Source: Trema orientale (taxonomy: Eukaryota; Streptophyta; Magnoliopsida; Rosales; Cannabaceae). From it: 64,000 nt of DNA. The translations under genes and the position numbers were made by a program. The notes beneath the pieces were generated by a model, which did no database searches, was not told the origin of the DNA, and worked only from the letters and a program-made list of their open reading frames with translations. Where the stretch lies: the NCBI GenBank assembly GCA_002914845.1, contig JXTC01000005.1:455949-519948 (forward strand), read 5' to 3'. Numbering within the stretch: position 1 is the stretch's first letter; the number at the start of each line of letters is the position of its first letter. Positions 12,677 through 24,845 of the stretch are shown here, piece by piece.

Positions 12677-13163
12677 TTGCCCAAACGAGAAGAACATGTA
12701 GATTTTTTATATAAAAAGTGGTGAAAATCTTGTTATGACTTTGATAAATTTTCTGACTAAATCAATCTCCAAGCCATTTTTTTTTCATTTTTATTTATTT
12801 ATTTATTTGTTTTCTGATTCTATTGTAATTGAAAAAGAATTGTGTATCTCGAAGTGTACTTTTTATTGTGTAGAGTTGTTTTCGTTTTGGATTTGAATGT
12901 TTTTCTGAGCATTTTGGTAAAGTTAGTTGCTGAGTCTAAAATGTGTTGAGGTAACTACATTGTACAAGGCTTCAGCCCAAAAAAAAAAAGAAAAAAAAAA
13001 AACTACATTGTACAAGGATAAAGAAATTTTTTTCTCTACAATATGCTTTTCACATGAAATGGTGCAAAGTTATTTCGAACTGTAGTTTCAATTGTCACAA
13101 AGCCAAAAAATCACCAGAAGAAGCAAGAACAACGGTACAACTGGGAGTCTGAGTCGGCATGGG

Positions 13164-13262
13164 CCAAGAGTCCAACTTAATTGCCAATCCTGGAGTCTAG
13201 CCTAAAGCGTTGGCATTTGGACTTGAATAGCTCGCTTTTGTAAGGAGTCGACGTGACAAACA
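13164..13262. repeat. Dispersed duplicate of 14947-15046
   Basis: Both copies read like 'gggccWaRagYcc...acttaat.gccaa' followed by 'ggcatttggacttga' or 'gggatttggacttga' and then 'cttttgt.agga...gacgtg'. The second copy abuts the left end of the MULE-type element at 15032. The identity is diverged but spans about 100 bp. Confidence 0.45.
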
Positions 13263-13264
13263 GA

Positions 13265-13346
13265 CAAATTATTGTGGTGCTGAGTATCACTGATGTTCTA
13301 TAATATAAATTATTGTGGTGCTGAATATCACTAGTATTGTATAATA
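13265..13346. repeat. Tandem pair of a 41-bp unit
   Basis: 'aaattattgtggtgctga' followed by 'tatcact' and 'tataatat' occurs twice head to tail with few mismatches. Confidence 0.75.
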
Positions 13347-15480
13347 TTGCTCCTTTTTAAAACATTTATTTGTAGAGTAGTGGTTGATTAAGGAATATTG
13401 AGGGATCTTCTGAACTTCAAATATGATTTCTAGGACCACTTTTAGGATGATTTCTTTAATCAAAATTACGACTATCAACCACAAAACTTATGACATTTTG
13501 TGATAGGCCTAAATTATTTCTACGCAGATCGAAAATTAAATACTTAGAAAACTAGTAGTTTTATATCAAAAATATCTTCCACAAAATTAAATGGGAAGAG
13601 ATCGGGAGGGTACGAGAGAAAGAGGGCAAAGTGAAAATTCAAAAAAAAAAAAAAAAGATTGGTATAAAACTAAATAATTTTTCATAAAAAAAAAAAAGAA
13701 GAAAAACTGATAAGTGGTCGCAAAAGACACCCACTTTCAATATTGAGGTTGAATCTTTGAATCCTCCCACATTTTTCACAAATTTCATGGATGTCCCGCG
13801 TAATTTAATAGCGAAATTTGAGCAACTAAATCATGCGACAGTTTAGCTTTTTTATGTATGCATGCCTCATTTTGTTATAGTATATCCTTTTTTTTTCCCC
13901 TTCTTATGCACATAAATGTTCTTTTATTATTGACATTTTCCCTAGGTAATTTCAGTCTCTGTCATTCATACATAAAGTTCCTTTCAGCTTCCATTCATTT
14001 CCTTTAAAAATCAATTAAAAGATGGGGCATAGATGTACATGAAAGAAAAAGGACGTATGTATTATGTAGAACAAATAATTAATACAGAACCAGCAAGATA
14101 CACACAAGATCTATAATGGTTCTTGAGAGAACTATTTTCAGTATAGTGAAGAAGTATATTACAAGGTGGCCTTACGCTTTTCACACACTACAAAACTGAC
14201 CCATTGCTCACCATCACACTCCAAATTAACCCCTTAATATCATTTATATAGTAGAAAAATTAGGACTACCTTAGTCATGTACGAATTACTAATTATACCA
14301 AAGTTAAAAGAATTAATATACAGTATAGTTTGACTTCACACATCCCAACACAGGTTCTAAAAAATAAAAATAAATAACGATACCCAGTGTAGTTATCATT
14401 GTTTTCAATTCACTTTTTTTTCTTTCTTCCTTTTTTTTTTTTTTTTTTGGCTGGCGATTTTCAATTTCCTTCTTTTTTTTTTTTTGGAAAAAATTTCCTT
14501 CTTAATGAAAGCAACCTTTCACTTTGTTCGTGGACAGTGCACGGTGGACAGTCCGTTAAAGGCCCATGAGATTTGATTTGAGTTAGACGAATACCACAAA
14601 TGTAAAATCTTTCTTTAAAATTATCAATTTTCTTCTACTCTCATTTTCACCACTTCTTTAACGTATAGTTACCAAACTAACCTCAATAGTCAACTTTGGT
14701 AAACGTGGATCTAAACCCAAATGCTACAGTAATGCTACAGTCCATAGCCAACTGTTAGCTTTCTCAAATTGAGAAAGCCGAAGAAGATTTAAAAAAGAAA
14801 ATCAGGTTGAGAGAATTATAGATATTGCTGAGACTCAGTGTGTTGTTCGGTTCCAAATATTAAATAAAGGGTAAAACTGACTTTTTGGACTGAAGATGTG
14901 GTACTACTCAAAGCAAAAAAGAGGACGTGGTATACGAATGAATTATGGGCCTAAAGCCCTACTTAATGGCCAACTATAGAATCTAATCCAATATGTTGGG
15001 ATTTGGACTTGAAGGAGCATGCCTTTTGTTAGGAAAATTGACGTGGATAGGTTAATTTTTGCCCAAATGACTTTTTTAGTTCACTTTTTTAAAATGACAT
15101 TTCTAATACTCTCTATATAACAAAAAATCTAAAATACCCTTGATTTGACTAATCCTTGTCAGCTTTTGAGCTCTGTTTTTCCTTCCTTCTTCAATTTTTT
15201 TTTTTTTAAATCTGAAAAATGTGACGGTTCCTGTTAGAATTGTGTGACTCCATGTCACAATTTTATGACTGTTAGGAATTTTATATGTATTGATGGTAAC
15301 GATGGTTTATAACCTTCTTTTTTCAAATTATTTTTTTCTTTAATTTGAAAAATGTACCGGTCTCTGTTAGAGCTATGTGACTCTATGTCACAATTTTATG
15401 ACTGTCAAGAATTTTCTGTGTGTTGATAGTAACATAGTTTGTAAACATGTGAGTAATTTTGTATCATAATTTTATGACTG

Positions 15481-15756
15481 TCAAGAATTATTATGAAGGT
15501 GAATTATTACATTCGTGCTCTTGTCAATTTTGTTCTTCTTTAGCTCCATGTAAAATTTAACAAAACAGTTATTTATTATCTTTACATAAGAAAATCCCAC
15601 ATCAACAATATATTTCATCTCTATTGTATGGTGTTCAAGTCTCAACTCTTGAGCGTCAAATACAATTTCTAGCAAATCCACATAAGTTGCTCCATTAGTA
15701 ACCAAAATACTCGTACTCTCCATCCCGTGATAGATATTATAGTTGTCACCCACCAT
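15481..15756 (-). pseudogene. MULE transposase N-terminal-like fragment 1
   Basis: A 91-aa ORF starting MVGDNYNIYHGME, with YVDLLEIVFDAQELRLEHH, TIEMKYIVDV, IINNCFVKFYMELKKNK. This arrangement (G..Y.DL..I......L, then IEIKY, then IINN..V..Y.ELKK) resembles the N-terminal region of plant Mutator-like transposases, upstream of the DDE core. It is homologous to the ORF at 15847-16107. There is no catalytic domain downstream, so it is at best a relic or a captured module. Confidence 0.5.
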
Positions 15757-15846
15757 TGTAATTCAAGAACACAACAATATTACTCTTATCTGCAAAAACA
15801 AAAAATACAGATCTACAATTACTAAACAAATTATGTGACATTTCTT

Positions 15847-16107
15847 TTATGACCAAATGACTTTTGTGACCAAATGACTTTCGTTCTTATTTAGCTCTAT
15901 GTAAACTTTAACAGAATGGTCACTAATAATCTTAATAGGAGCAAGTCTCACATTAACAACATATTTAATCTCTATGGTATGATATTCAAGTCTCAACTCA
16001 AGAGCCTCATAAATAATTTCTGACAAATCTAATGTCTCCATCCCATGATAGATATTATTATGGTCCAAATTACTATTATTTTTTAAGAAAATAACAACAT
16101 TGCCCAT
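15847..16107 (-). pseudogene. MULE transposase N-terminal-like fragment 2
   Basis: An 86-aa ORF with NNIYHGMETLDLSEIIYEA, LELRLEYHTIEIKYVVNV, and IISDHSVKVYIELNKNE. It matches fragment 1 along most of its length, so the two arose by duplication of a 370-bp segment. The match to Mutator-like transposase N-termini is by pattern memory, not by search. No catalytic triad is present. Confidence 0.5.
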
Positions 16108-16410
16108 GTCTGAAAAAATAAAATAAAATAAAATAAAAGTTTAACATGGATCAATAAGTATCTAACATATTACGTGACATGATACCTCAATATTTATAAT
16201 AATGTAAAACAAATAATAGCCATCAGTCACAAGATTGTGACTACTAGTAACAAACTTTGGTATGTCAATAACGAAAATTGGACCACTGTAACAATATGAA
16301 ATATACTCAAAAAAAGTATAACAAATATTGTGACATATAGTTGCACGTACTCTGACGTCTTTTGATCACAATATAAATAATAATTCACACATATTGTGCC
16401 ATTTTGTCAC

Positions 16411-16986
16411 TAAGGATGGTAATATAACCCACAGTTACGAGCATCCATGGTTATCCGATCTGAACGCAAAGGGAAAAAACCGCTCAAGTAGGAAAAATGA
16501 CCGGAGCAGACAATAATTGCACTGTTAATATGCGAGTATGGTGCGGGGACAGTATTAATATAATCTGCACCGTACCCGCTCCGATATATATATATATTCA
16601 CGTAAAAAAATATTATACATATAGATATATATTTAACTTTACACTAATTTTATTCTTATATCTTTGGTAAAATAATGAGTTTAAAGAATTACATGTACTT
16701 ATATATTTAAATTTTAGAGTTTGAAATTAATAGTATATTATTTTGTTTAATATTTTGTTAATTACGATAAAGATTTAGTATTTTCATCTTAATTTTTTTA
16801 ATATTTTATTATTATCAAATAGGTAATGGATAACCACGGTTTTTTCCGTTATCCATTAGTTAATACCCGCACCGTCCCCGCATCTAAAAGAATGGTTAAT
16901 AGGGTACGTATATTATTGTGATTGACTTTTGGGGATGAGGATGATAATTAAAAAACCGTCCTCGATCCACCCCATTGCCATTCCTA
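16411..16986. mobile_element. hAT-like MITE (family N2) nested in the MULE
   Basis: Ends TAAGGATGGTAAT and ATTGCCATTCCTA are inverted matches. Flanks TTTGTCAC (16403-16410) and TGTGTCAC (16987-16994) agree at 7 of 8 positions. Internal GC-rich blocks ('gcaccgtacccgctccgat', 'cccgcaccgtccccgc') match the element at 2283-2808. It is younger than the MULE it interrupts. Confidence 0.7.
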
Positions 16987-17208
16987 TGTGTCACAAAATT
17001 TGTGACATATAATCATATACAGATCTGGTTAAATAGAAAAATATTAACTAGCATACAGATCTTTATCATCTTACCTAAAATAATTATTACTCACTGACTT
17101 CTAACCCTAAATAAGAAGCGATCAGATTTTTTTTTTTTTTTAAAAAAAGGAAGAAGAGGAAAAAGAAGTAAACAAAAATCAAAACAAATACATACCTTCT
17201 TCTTCATA

Positions 17209-17212
<4 letters not shown>

Positions 17213-17248
<36 letters not shown>
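17213..17248. repeat. (GA)n microsatellite
   Basis: About 18 GA units within the MULE-type element; a shorter GA run follows at about 17320-17338. Confidence 0.9.
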
Positions 17249-17250
<2 letters not shown>

Positions 17251-17689
17251 AAATCAAAGATGATACTAGCCAAACCACAAAATGAGATAGGCGAAGGAGA
17301 ATGAAGCTATGGTGGACGAAAGAGAGAGAGAGAGAGAGCACGATAAGGATAAATGGAAAATGAGTTGCTTTAGAAATAAAATAAAAAAGAGGAGAGTGAG
17401 TACAATTGGGAGGGAAAATTTGGGAGAAAGTAAGAAAGATGAGGGAACTATGTACTTGTATTTATCTAAAAAGTAAAAATTGGCAGAAGGGTCGATTTAG
17501 AAACAAAAAGTTTTCTCTCTCGTAAATGAACTAAAAATGTCTTAATTTTGAACTATAAAAGTCATTATGAAAAAAGAAGAGTAGATTAGTCATTTGGTCA
17601 CAAAATAAGACTACCAGGTCAATTTTCCCTTTTGTTAAGTCAAATGTTGTTGGGTTTGATAAGATATATTTTTCTGTCCTATTAACTAA

Positions 17690-18450
17690 AGTTAACAATA
17701 GTCTTTGAAGAAATTTGATTTTTTATGGTAATTTTTCAGAAAAATTAAAAAATCCTAGAATTTGAAATTGTTATGAAAAATCCCGGGTTTAATTATAAAA
17801 ATATCACTTTTAAAAATATTTAGAAAAATACCACTTTTTAATTAATTGATGAGATACTTAAGGTAGTTAGTCGAGTTACCTGAGGTAACTTGATCAGTTA
17901 TTTCAAGTAACTAGATTGGTTAACCTAAGTAACCTAAGTGGTTATCTTGAGTACTATTGAAAAATACCAATTTTAAAAAAATAAGTATTTTCTAAATATT
18001 TTTTAGAAGTGTTATTTTTCTAACAAAACTTTTAGAAAGTAATATTTTTTTAAATTAATCCGAAATTTTTCAAAAAAATCAGTTCATCCGAGATTTTTCA
18101 ATTTTTGGTACTTTGGGCCTGGAATTTCGTAAGAAGCCCATAGTTTTTTTGGGACTTATAGCAAAATGACCAAATTTTGAGCTCAATTTAAGGAAATGTC
18201 CATTTTTCAAATATTATAGTAAAATATCTGGTATATATATTTATATACTAAATATAAAATATTATATACTAAGCATAGAAATTTATATATTCAATACATT
18301 AACTGAAATTGAGTATATCTACCAAGTGTAAAAATATATATACTAGGAGATTTAGCTATAAAATTTAAAAAGTGGACACCTACTTTATCAAATTAAAATA
18401 TTGGTCATTCACCTAAATTTCTCTAATTTTTAATTCTTTTGTTAACTTCT
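17690..18450. repeat. Dispersed AT-rich repeat R1, copy B
   Basis: The most intact R1 copy. It has 'atggtaatttttcag', then alternating GTTACC/GGTAAC blocks at 17865-17955, 'catccgagatttttcaatttttgg', 'tagcaaaatgacc', and a closing 'aaaagtggacacctactt...cctaaatttct'. The closing block is shared with 53118-53206 and the middle with copy A. Confidence 0.5.
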
Positions 18451-18857
18451 ACTTTCTGCAATTGAACTTTTTTTTTTAGAATTAATTTGGATTGGAACAA
18501 AACCAATAAACTAGAGTTGTTAAAAGGATTAAGTCGGCCCATTAGCACTATGGCACAACACGAAAGAACACATTAAACTTAGTTATATGGATCATGTCAG
18601 CCTCATAAGTTAAACATGATTGGATAAACATAGCATGACAGTCTATGGGCACGACATGCGCATGTACATATATATTATTATCGATTATTTTTTTCTCTTA
18701 TAAAATTTTTTTAATTTTTGTAATTTTAGTTTTCTCTTCTTCTTAGGACTCAATAAAGCTCAATTCTAAGTTCAAAAAATTTATTATGAATTTATTATCT
18801 ATGAATATAATATAGTAAATATTAAAATATTTAATTTTAACTCAAAAAATTAATAGA

Positions 18858-20465
18858 TGTTAAAACATGTTCTTTTGGAAATAGAATAGATCTCATATAT
18901 TTTAAAAATGATATGTATTTTCTTTTTTGTCCTACTAAATTAGCACGTCTAAATACATGGATTGTAGGTACGTTAACAGGGCGGGATGAGATCGGTTTTC
19001 TATTTACCATCCTTGTCCCCATTATTATTTTCCTATATATTCTCACATCATTCACTATTTAAGTTGGTGCGGGTAGTTTCGAGGAATCCCTTTTTAAGAA
19101 TTATTTCTTCATTGGTATATCGAGGTTCCTATTTGAAACTATTATCTTGAGTCAATTTAAAATCGTATGTTGGTCCAAATCTTTTAAAAGTCTAAATACA
19201 TGGAAAAGAATCTAAATTGAAATTAAATTCATTAAAACCCCAATCTTAGCTCAAATCTTTTAGAATTATAATTTAATAAAAGATATAAATAACTAAAAAA
19301 TATTAAAATAAGGCTCTAACATATAAGAGTTATCCAAATATACAATATTACATAGGATGTCCTTCATCTATGAAGACAACACAATCCCAAATACTTAAAA
19401 CTCAAACAATATTAGTATATAAACCTCAAACAATATTAGTATATATGACTATATATTATTTGGTTTTTCTTAAAAAAATTCAAATTGAATTATTATTATG
19501 TAAAATATAAAAAATTAACTTACATATAATCAGAGTGAGGTCAATATTGCGGAATACTCAATTCCAAGCCTGCCTCATCTCGCCCTACTAAATATTAAAT
19601 GGAGAATCCTCGTCTTGTGCCCCATACTATTTATAGCAGTGAAAATCCGCCCTATTTAGAGTTAAAACATGTTCTTTTGGAGATAGAATAGATCTCATAT
19701 ATTTTTAAAAATTATATGTATTTTATTTTTTTCCCTAATAAATTAGCAAGTTTAAATATATGGATTGTAGAGATGCCAACGGGGTAGGGTGGGATCGTTT
19801 TTTTATTTACTATCCATGTTCTCGTTATTATTTTCCTATACCATTCCCGCATCATTCACCATTTAATTTTGTGCAGGGTAGTTTTCGAGAATCCCCTATT
19901 GGAAACAATTTCTCTATTGGTATATCGGGATTCCCGTTTGGAATCATTATTATCTTGAGTCAATTAAATATCGTATGTTGGTCCGAATATTTTAAAAGTC
20001 TAAATATATTGAAATAAAAAAAAAAACTAAATTGAAGCTAAATTTATTGAAAACCCCAATTTTAGCTGAAATCCATCATAATTATAATTTAATAAAAGAT
20101 ATAAATAAGTGAAAAAAAGATTATTCAAATAAGGCTCTAACATATTAGAGTTGTCCAAATATAAAATATTTAATCCCAAAACATAGGACATCATTTATTC
20201 AAAAAGATAACACAATCCCATACTTAAAACTCAATTTCAAACAATATATGCTATATATGACTATATATTATTAGTTTTTTTTATTTAAAGAAAATTCAAA
20301 TTGTATTATTATTATTATTATTATTATGTAAACTATAAAAAGTTAACTTATATATAATCAGGGTAAGGTCGATGTGAGACACTCAATCCCAAGTCTGTCC
20401 TGTTAAATATTAAATGGAGAATCCTCATATTGTGTCCCACACTATTTATAAAGCACTATTTATAA
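18858..20465. repeat. Tandem duplication, two units of about 802 bp
   Basis: The marker 'taaaacatgttcttttgga' starts at 18861 and again at 19663. Each unit contains about 105 bp of outer-element DNA plus most of the N1 element. Only the second unit keeps the N1 right end. The duplication therefore followed the insertion. Confidence 0.75.
18965..19657. mobile_element. Family N1 hAT-like element, tandem copy 1 (right end missing)
   Basis: Begins TAGGTACGTTAACAGGGCGGG just after ATGGATTG. It aligns with the next copy throughout but stops at 'ccgccctattt', where the duplicated left flank 'ttaaaacatgttcttttgga' of the outer element begins again. Confidence 0.65.
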
Positions 20466-20537
20466 TGATGAAAACCTATCCTATTTGGGTTGGTGTATCA
20501 TAGTGCACCATCCCATTCAATGAAATTGACATCCCTA
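19768..20537. mobile_element. Family N1 hAT-like element, tandem copy 2 (both ends present)
   Basis: Begins TAGAGATGCCAACGGGG and ends AATTGACATCCCTA. The 8-mer ATGGATTG precedes it (19760-19767) and recurs at 20540-20547, two bases past the presumed right end, as a target duplication. No coding capacity. Confidence 0.65.
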
Positions 20538-20754
20538 CAATGGATTGATACGACATATTATGAAAATACGACATAGTATGATACTTCAGAATATGGGCTA
20601 ATGGACCATATCGGCCTAATAAATTCAAACTTTAGGCACAACACAATATGACTGAGAAAAGAGTTGTACTTATCACGATATGAAGTATGTTTATACTGAA
20701 CTTAAATAAGTCGTCCTGACATGTCATGACCCGTTTGGCAATTCTACAACAAAC

Positions 20755-23105
20755 AAAATAACATTTTTGCGAAAGCGGTATACATTAGAACAATAAATGA
20801 TTAGTATGAATAATAGGTTGGTCCTAATAAGTGGTGGTGCTCTAATTTTTTCGACTACATAGGAGCCTTAAAGAGAATATCTGATTTTTTAGAATCCTTA
20901 AGAAAGTGTCTTATTGCCCTTTTAAAAAATTTTATTTAAAAAAAAAAAACTTTTAGTTCATATACAAGTATAACTAATATATTGAGTTTATCAATCAAGT
21001 AAATTAGATAAATACCTACTCTAGTTAGAGACTAATCTTTTTCGCTATAAAATTGCACCAAATGATATGACATGAATTCCAACTATAAAACTTTAAATGT
21101 AGTACACTCTCAGATAAGGTGTAGATGAAAATCATGATATGTCATTTGGTAAAAATTTTGGTGTAAATTGTGAATGTTCTTAGCACAAATTGTTGTTCTT
21201 ATGGCTGCAGGACCCAAGCTTTTATAATTTTAAAAAAAAAAATCTTATGATATTAAGCATTGCCTTCAAAACGTACCCAATATATACACAAATAATAATA
21301 CAGAAAAATTGGGTGAATGAAATAAATTGTTCTAGTTTCTTCTCCTTTTATGTTTTAAAGCTTGTTGTCCTTGTGGGTACCAACCTAATTGGAATGAACT
21401 AATTATGAGATTATGATATTCTCTCTTTCTTTTTGATAAAAAAAAAAAAAAAAATTGCTTTAAAGCTTGTTGAAGTACTTACATTACATGCAATTCAATC
21501 GTCTTTTTATTCTTTAAAATTTATTTATTTACTTAAAAGCATTGATGATATCTTACAAACGTTGGCCATTTTTAGTAATCCTTTTTTTTAGTGGTTGCAA
21601 AATAACATCACCCTTTGCATGGTCCTAAAACAATGGAAACCACCATCTCTAAATACGTTATCAGGTTTTGGATATGTATGGTTCTATTCATTGGTCTCAT
21701 GGAGCAGAGAGATTCCCATGTCCAAAAAGGGGTTTCGTTTTTTTTTTTTTCTTTTCGGGAAACCAATCAAAAGAAAAAGAAATAATGCACTTGGTGTGGT
21801 ATATAGATTCCATCCCATTTGAAAGTTCTAAAATAATTGAAGACAAGTCAAAGTTATGGTCACTCTTCATTAATAATGCCCATTTTCTTTCTCTTTTAGC
21901 AACATTAATGTATCTATGTTGCATTAGTTCTTATCCTTTTGATTGACCTATTCGCTCGATCCCAGTCTTGAAATCATTGAATTTGTCATTGAAAAAAGAA
22001 AAAAGCAAGATATTATGAAATACTACGAATTTGTTGCAGGGACGACCATCTACAAATATATAGTGCGTGTTTTTGAATAGTACTAGACCATATTATAATC
22101 TCATAACCATATGTAAAACAAAGTTTTAACAAAAAATTCGATAGTACATATACATCACCATATACCCTGTTATGCTCTATATACAATTTTTGATTCATAA
22201 TTGTCACATTATATATAAGAATCATGTAAATGACGTCTTTATTAGACATTTAGTACGTACCTAGTTGATCGATTTTTTCTTTTAAATGTTTGCAGAATTT
22301 ATCATATTTGAAATATGGGAATGTGGAGTGTTTTCCAGTGTCATGTACCAATCAAACACTGAAGATTAGTCATTATTCACGACCGCATTTCTCCCCTTGG
22401 GCGTGCGGCCGCATTAGAGAAAGAGAAAAAGGTGCATATGGCCCCCTAAGAGTACACTATACACTTGAAATACATGAGAAATTTAAGCTTTGGCTATAGC
22501 TGTTCCCGAGGTCAACCTCAAGATACTTACCTATCAAATTTGTTGATCAAGTAGATCAACTCACCACAAAGCCTCAGGTGAGATAGTAAAGCCGTCTGTT
22601 CACCTCGATAGAAATTTTAGATTCGAGTTACTCTACCGTATATAATCATGGTATATATATATGGAGTACTTCTCAATGATTATAATTTTTTTATGACCAT
22701 AATGGATACTAAAAAAAGTAATAATACTAAGTTTTTTTGGCCAACCACCAAACTAATCACCACCGTAGGATATTAGATCTAACGGCTTAAACCATTGTAA
22801 CCATCCATAGGTAAATATTGTTGTAACCATTTAAACCAAACCTCTATATATATATATATATGGGGCAATTCAATAATCCATTTCGTGATGGATTCATATG
22901 CCATTACAAAATACGCGAAGTCATTTGGGCTTATCTGGGTAAACGGTACTCCTTACAAGTGTTGGTGGATGCTACTTTAGAAGACAAGTTAGACTTATTT
23001 ATATGCATGCTTACTAGCTAATTGCTAATAAGTACGTATATTTTATTGTCCAGGTTGTGGGAAATTGTGAGCTTTATAATGGGATTATGTTTAACATTTT
23101 TTTTT
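20755..23105. other. Intergenic DNA, no gene seen
   Basis: AT-rich with short overlapping ORFs in several frames around 21595-21946 and 22013-22499; none has a domain or plausible exon borders. A (TA)n tract lies at about 22846-22861. Confidence 0.4.
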
Positions 23106-23689
23106 GGAGAAAATACCATAAAATAACCTTATATTTCATAATTTTTTTTTACAAAACTTACTATATTTTAAGAAATATGAGAAAATCCATTTGAATTTGA
23201 TTTTTAACTACAAAAAGCTTTGTAATTTGGCTATTTTAAAATAAATATAATATAGTCTATACTAGTTTCCAAACAATATTTTGATTTTATAAATAATCTC
23301 TTAAAAGAAAAAATAATTTCTAAATAATTATTTACGTATTCAAACACAAAGTAAAAATGTAATATGTAAACATAAATACATCATCCACTAAGGGTAGTTT
23401 TGTCATTTCATATTAATTATTCTAATTTAATTTATATATATGAGAAGGTCAATTTTAAAAAATAATTTATATTAATTATTCCAATTTAATTATTCCAAAG
23501 GGTAGTTTTGTCATTTCATATTAATTATTCCAATTTAATTTATATATATGAGAAGGTCAATTTTAAAAAATAATAAAATTACAAGGCTTATTGTAATGAA
23601 AAATCAAACTCAAGAGGATTTTCTCATATTCTTGAAACACAGAAGATTACATAGAAAAAAAATATAGGGTTATTTTATGACGTTTTCTC
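23106..23689. mobile_element. Long-TIR element, Mutator-like MITE or foldback
   Basis: The left arm (23106-about 23228) and the inverted right arm (about 23566-23689) match over some 120 bp, both starting GGAGAAAA/GAGAAAA and sharing 'cataaaataacc', 'atatgagaaaatcc' and 'tttgattttt'. The flank 'atttttttt' occurs on both sides and could be a 9-bp target duplication, but low complexity makes that weak. The centre contains a tandem duplication at 23391-23574. No ORF of note. Confidence 0.7.
23391..23574. repeat. Tandem duplication inside the long-TIR element
   Basis: The block 'agggtagttttgtcatttca' followed by 'tatatatgagaaggtcaatt' occurs twice about 108 bp apart, nearly identical. Confidence 0.8.
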
Positions 23690-23699
23690 ATTTTTTTTC

Positions 23700-24837
23700 C
23701 TTATGTATTGTTGTTCCATCTCCTATTTCCATATCAAAGAATGAGCTGCCATCTCTTCAAATTGTAATCACAAGAAATCTCCCTCCTTTTTTTATAACCT
23801 ATTTCTTTCTTGTTGTCATATACTTTCATTGGAAGATCAGTTGCAACTTGCAAAAAAATAATATTTAAGTTATAAAACGAAGATCTTTGGCTAAAAAACG
23901 TACTAAATATTGGATTTTTCAGGAACTTCTTATGGTGGTCTAAAAGTGAATGTTTCTAAATTTAGAATCAATTTGCATAATGTTACTCAATCTAATTTGA
24001 TATATGAACTAACGCTTTGATTTAAAAACATGTTAATATGTAGTCAAATAACTTCCCTTCTAGTTTATCTATATTAAACCAGATTTCTAATATTCTATAT
24101 GTCCCTAGTTCTCACCAATTAACTTGAAAAAACTATAGTACATACCATATATTTATGACGGTTAATTATTTGGTTATGGCCATATTCCTTTTTATAGGTT
24201 CCTCTCAACCACAGATCATATTAAACATGCAAATCATCTCTATGCTTACTTATTGTACCCCACATATCACTGTACAACAAAAAGCTGTGATGTTATACTG
24301 TCTACAAGTCACAAACAAAATTAAAAGAATGATTTTCTTGTGGTTAATTTATGAGCCAAATTGCGGCCAAGGTTGGCGATAGTACTGGATTATGATATGT
24401 AGCTAACCATATCTATAAATTTGAAACTATATGCATCGAAAGTGGAATAGTTAGCTAGCTTTTGTGAAGCATCACATGTAAGATTACTACCAATAGATTT
24501 TTGGGGATCACAAAGGAATAATAGTTATCTGACACACATGAAAGGTCTCCGACCCTTTGAAAACGACACAAGTTTTCAGAGGAATATTTTGGTTTTCAGA
24601 AAGGTAGATTGTAGAGAAGTCCAAGAGTTGATGGCCTGCAGTTGACAATGATGATATGTAGATTTTATATTAAAAAGAGAGAATGCTAGCTGCAGTGGCA
24701 TGTGAAGTTGGAAAATAAATAAATAAATTTAATATATGTATGTGTATATTTTTGTATTTATGGTGCTAAATTAATTATAGAGAATGTGTCATTTTCCTAC
24801 AAACTTTATAACATTTTTTTTTGTTTTGATCTTATAC
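23700..24837. other. Intergenic DNA, no gene seen
   Basis: No coding region, RNA gene or repeat boundary recognised. Confidence 0.4.
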
Positions 24838-24845
24838 TTTTAAAA

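Larger units (their letters stand above)
12677..15022. other. Intergenic DNA downstream of the IQD gene
   Basis: Holds the IQD 3' UTR, a repeated 'actacattgtacaagg' flanking a poly-A tract (about 12952-13018), a 41-bp tandem pair, one copy of a duplicated segment, and poly-T/poly-A runs. No gene recognised. Confidence 0.45.
15032..17628. mobile_element. MULE-type (Mutator-like) DNA transposon, non-autonomous
   Basis: A perfect 9-bp duplication CTTTTGTTA lies at 15023-15031 and 17629-17637, the size expected for Mutator-like elements. The inverted ends both start GGAAAATTGAC and share 'ccaaatgact' and 'tagttca' over about 100 bp with gaps. Inside are three imperfect direct repeats containing 'atgtcacaattttatgact' (15220-15490), two homologous minus-strand ORFs, a hAT-like insertion (16411-16986) and a (GA)n tract. 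No full transposase is present. The left end overlaps a duplicated segment, which slightly weakens the left boundary. Confidence 0.7.
18512..20746. mobile_element. hAT-like element (outer), hosting a nested element
   Basis: Ends TAGAGTTGTTAAAAGG and CCGTTTGGCAATTCTA form an imperfect inverted pair. Flanks CAATAAAC (18504-18511) and CAACAAAC (20747-20754) match at 7 of 8. Its own sequence is 18512 to about 18964 and 20548-20746; the middle is a family N1 element plus a tandem duplication. No transposase. Confidence 0.65.

Noticed and set aside
22690-22861. Possible further MITE before the TA tract
   Set aside because: It has 'aacggctt' wording like other elements, but no matching inverted ends were found.
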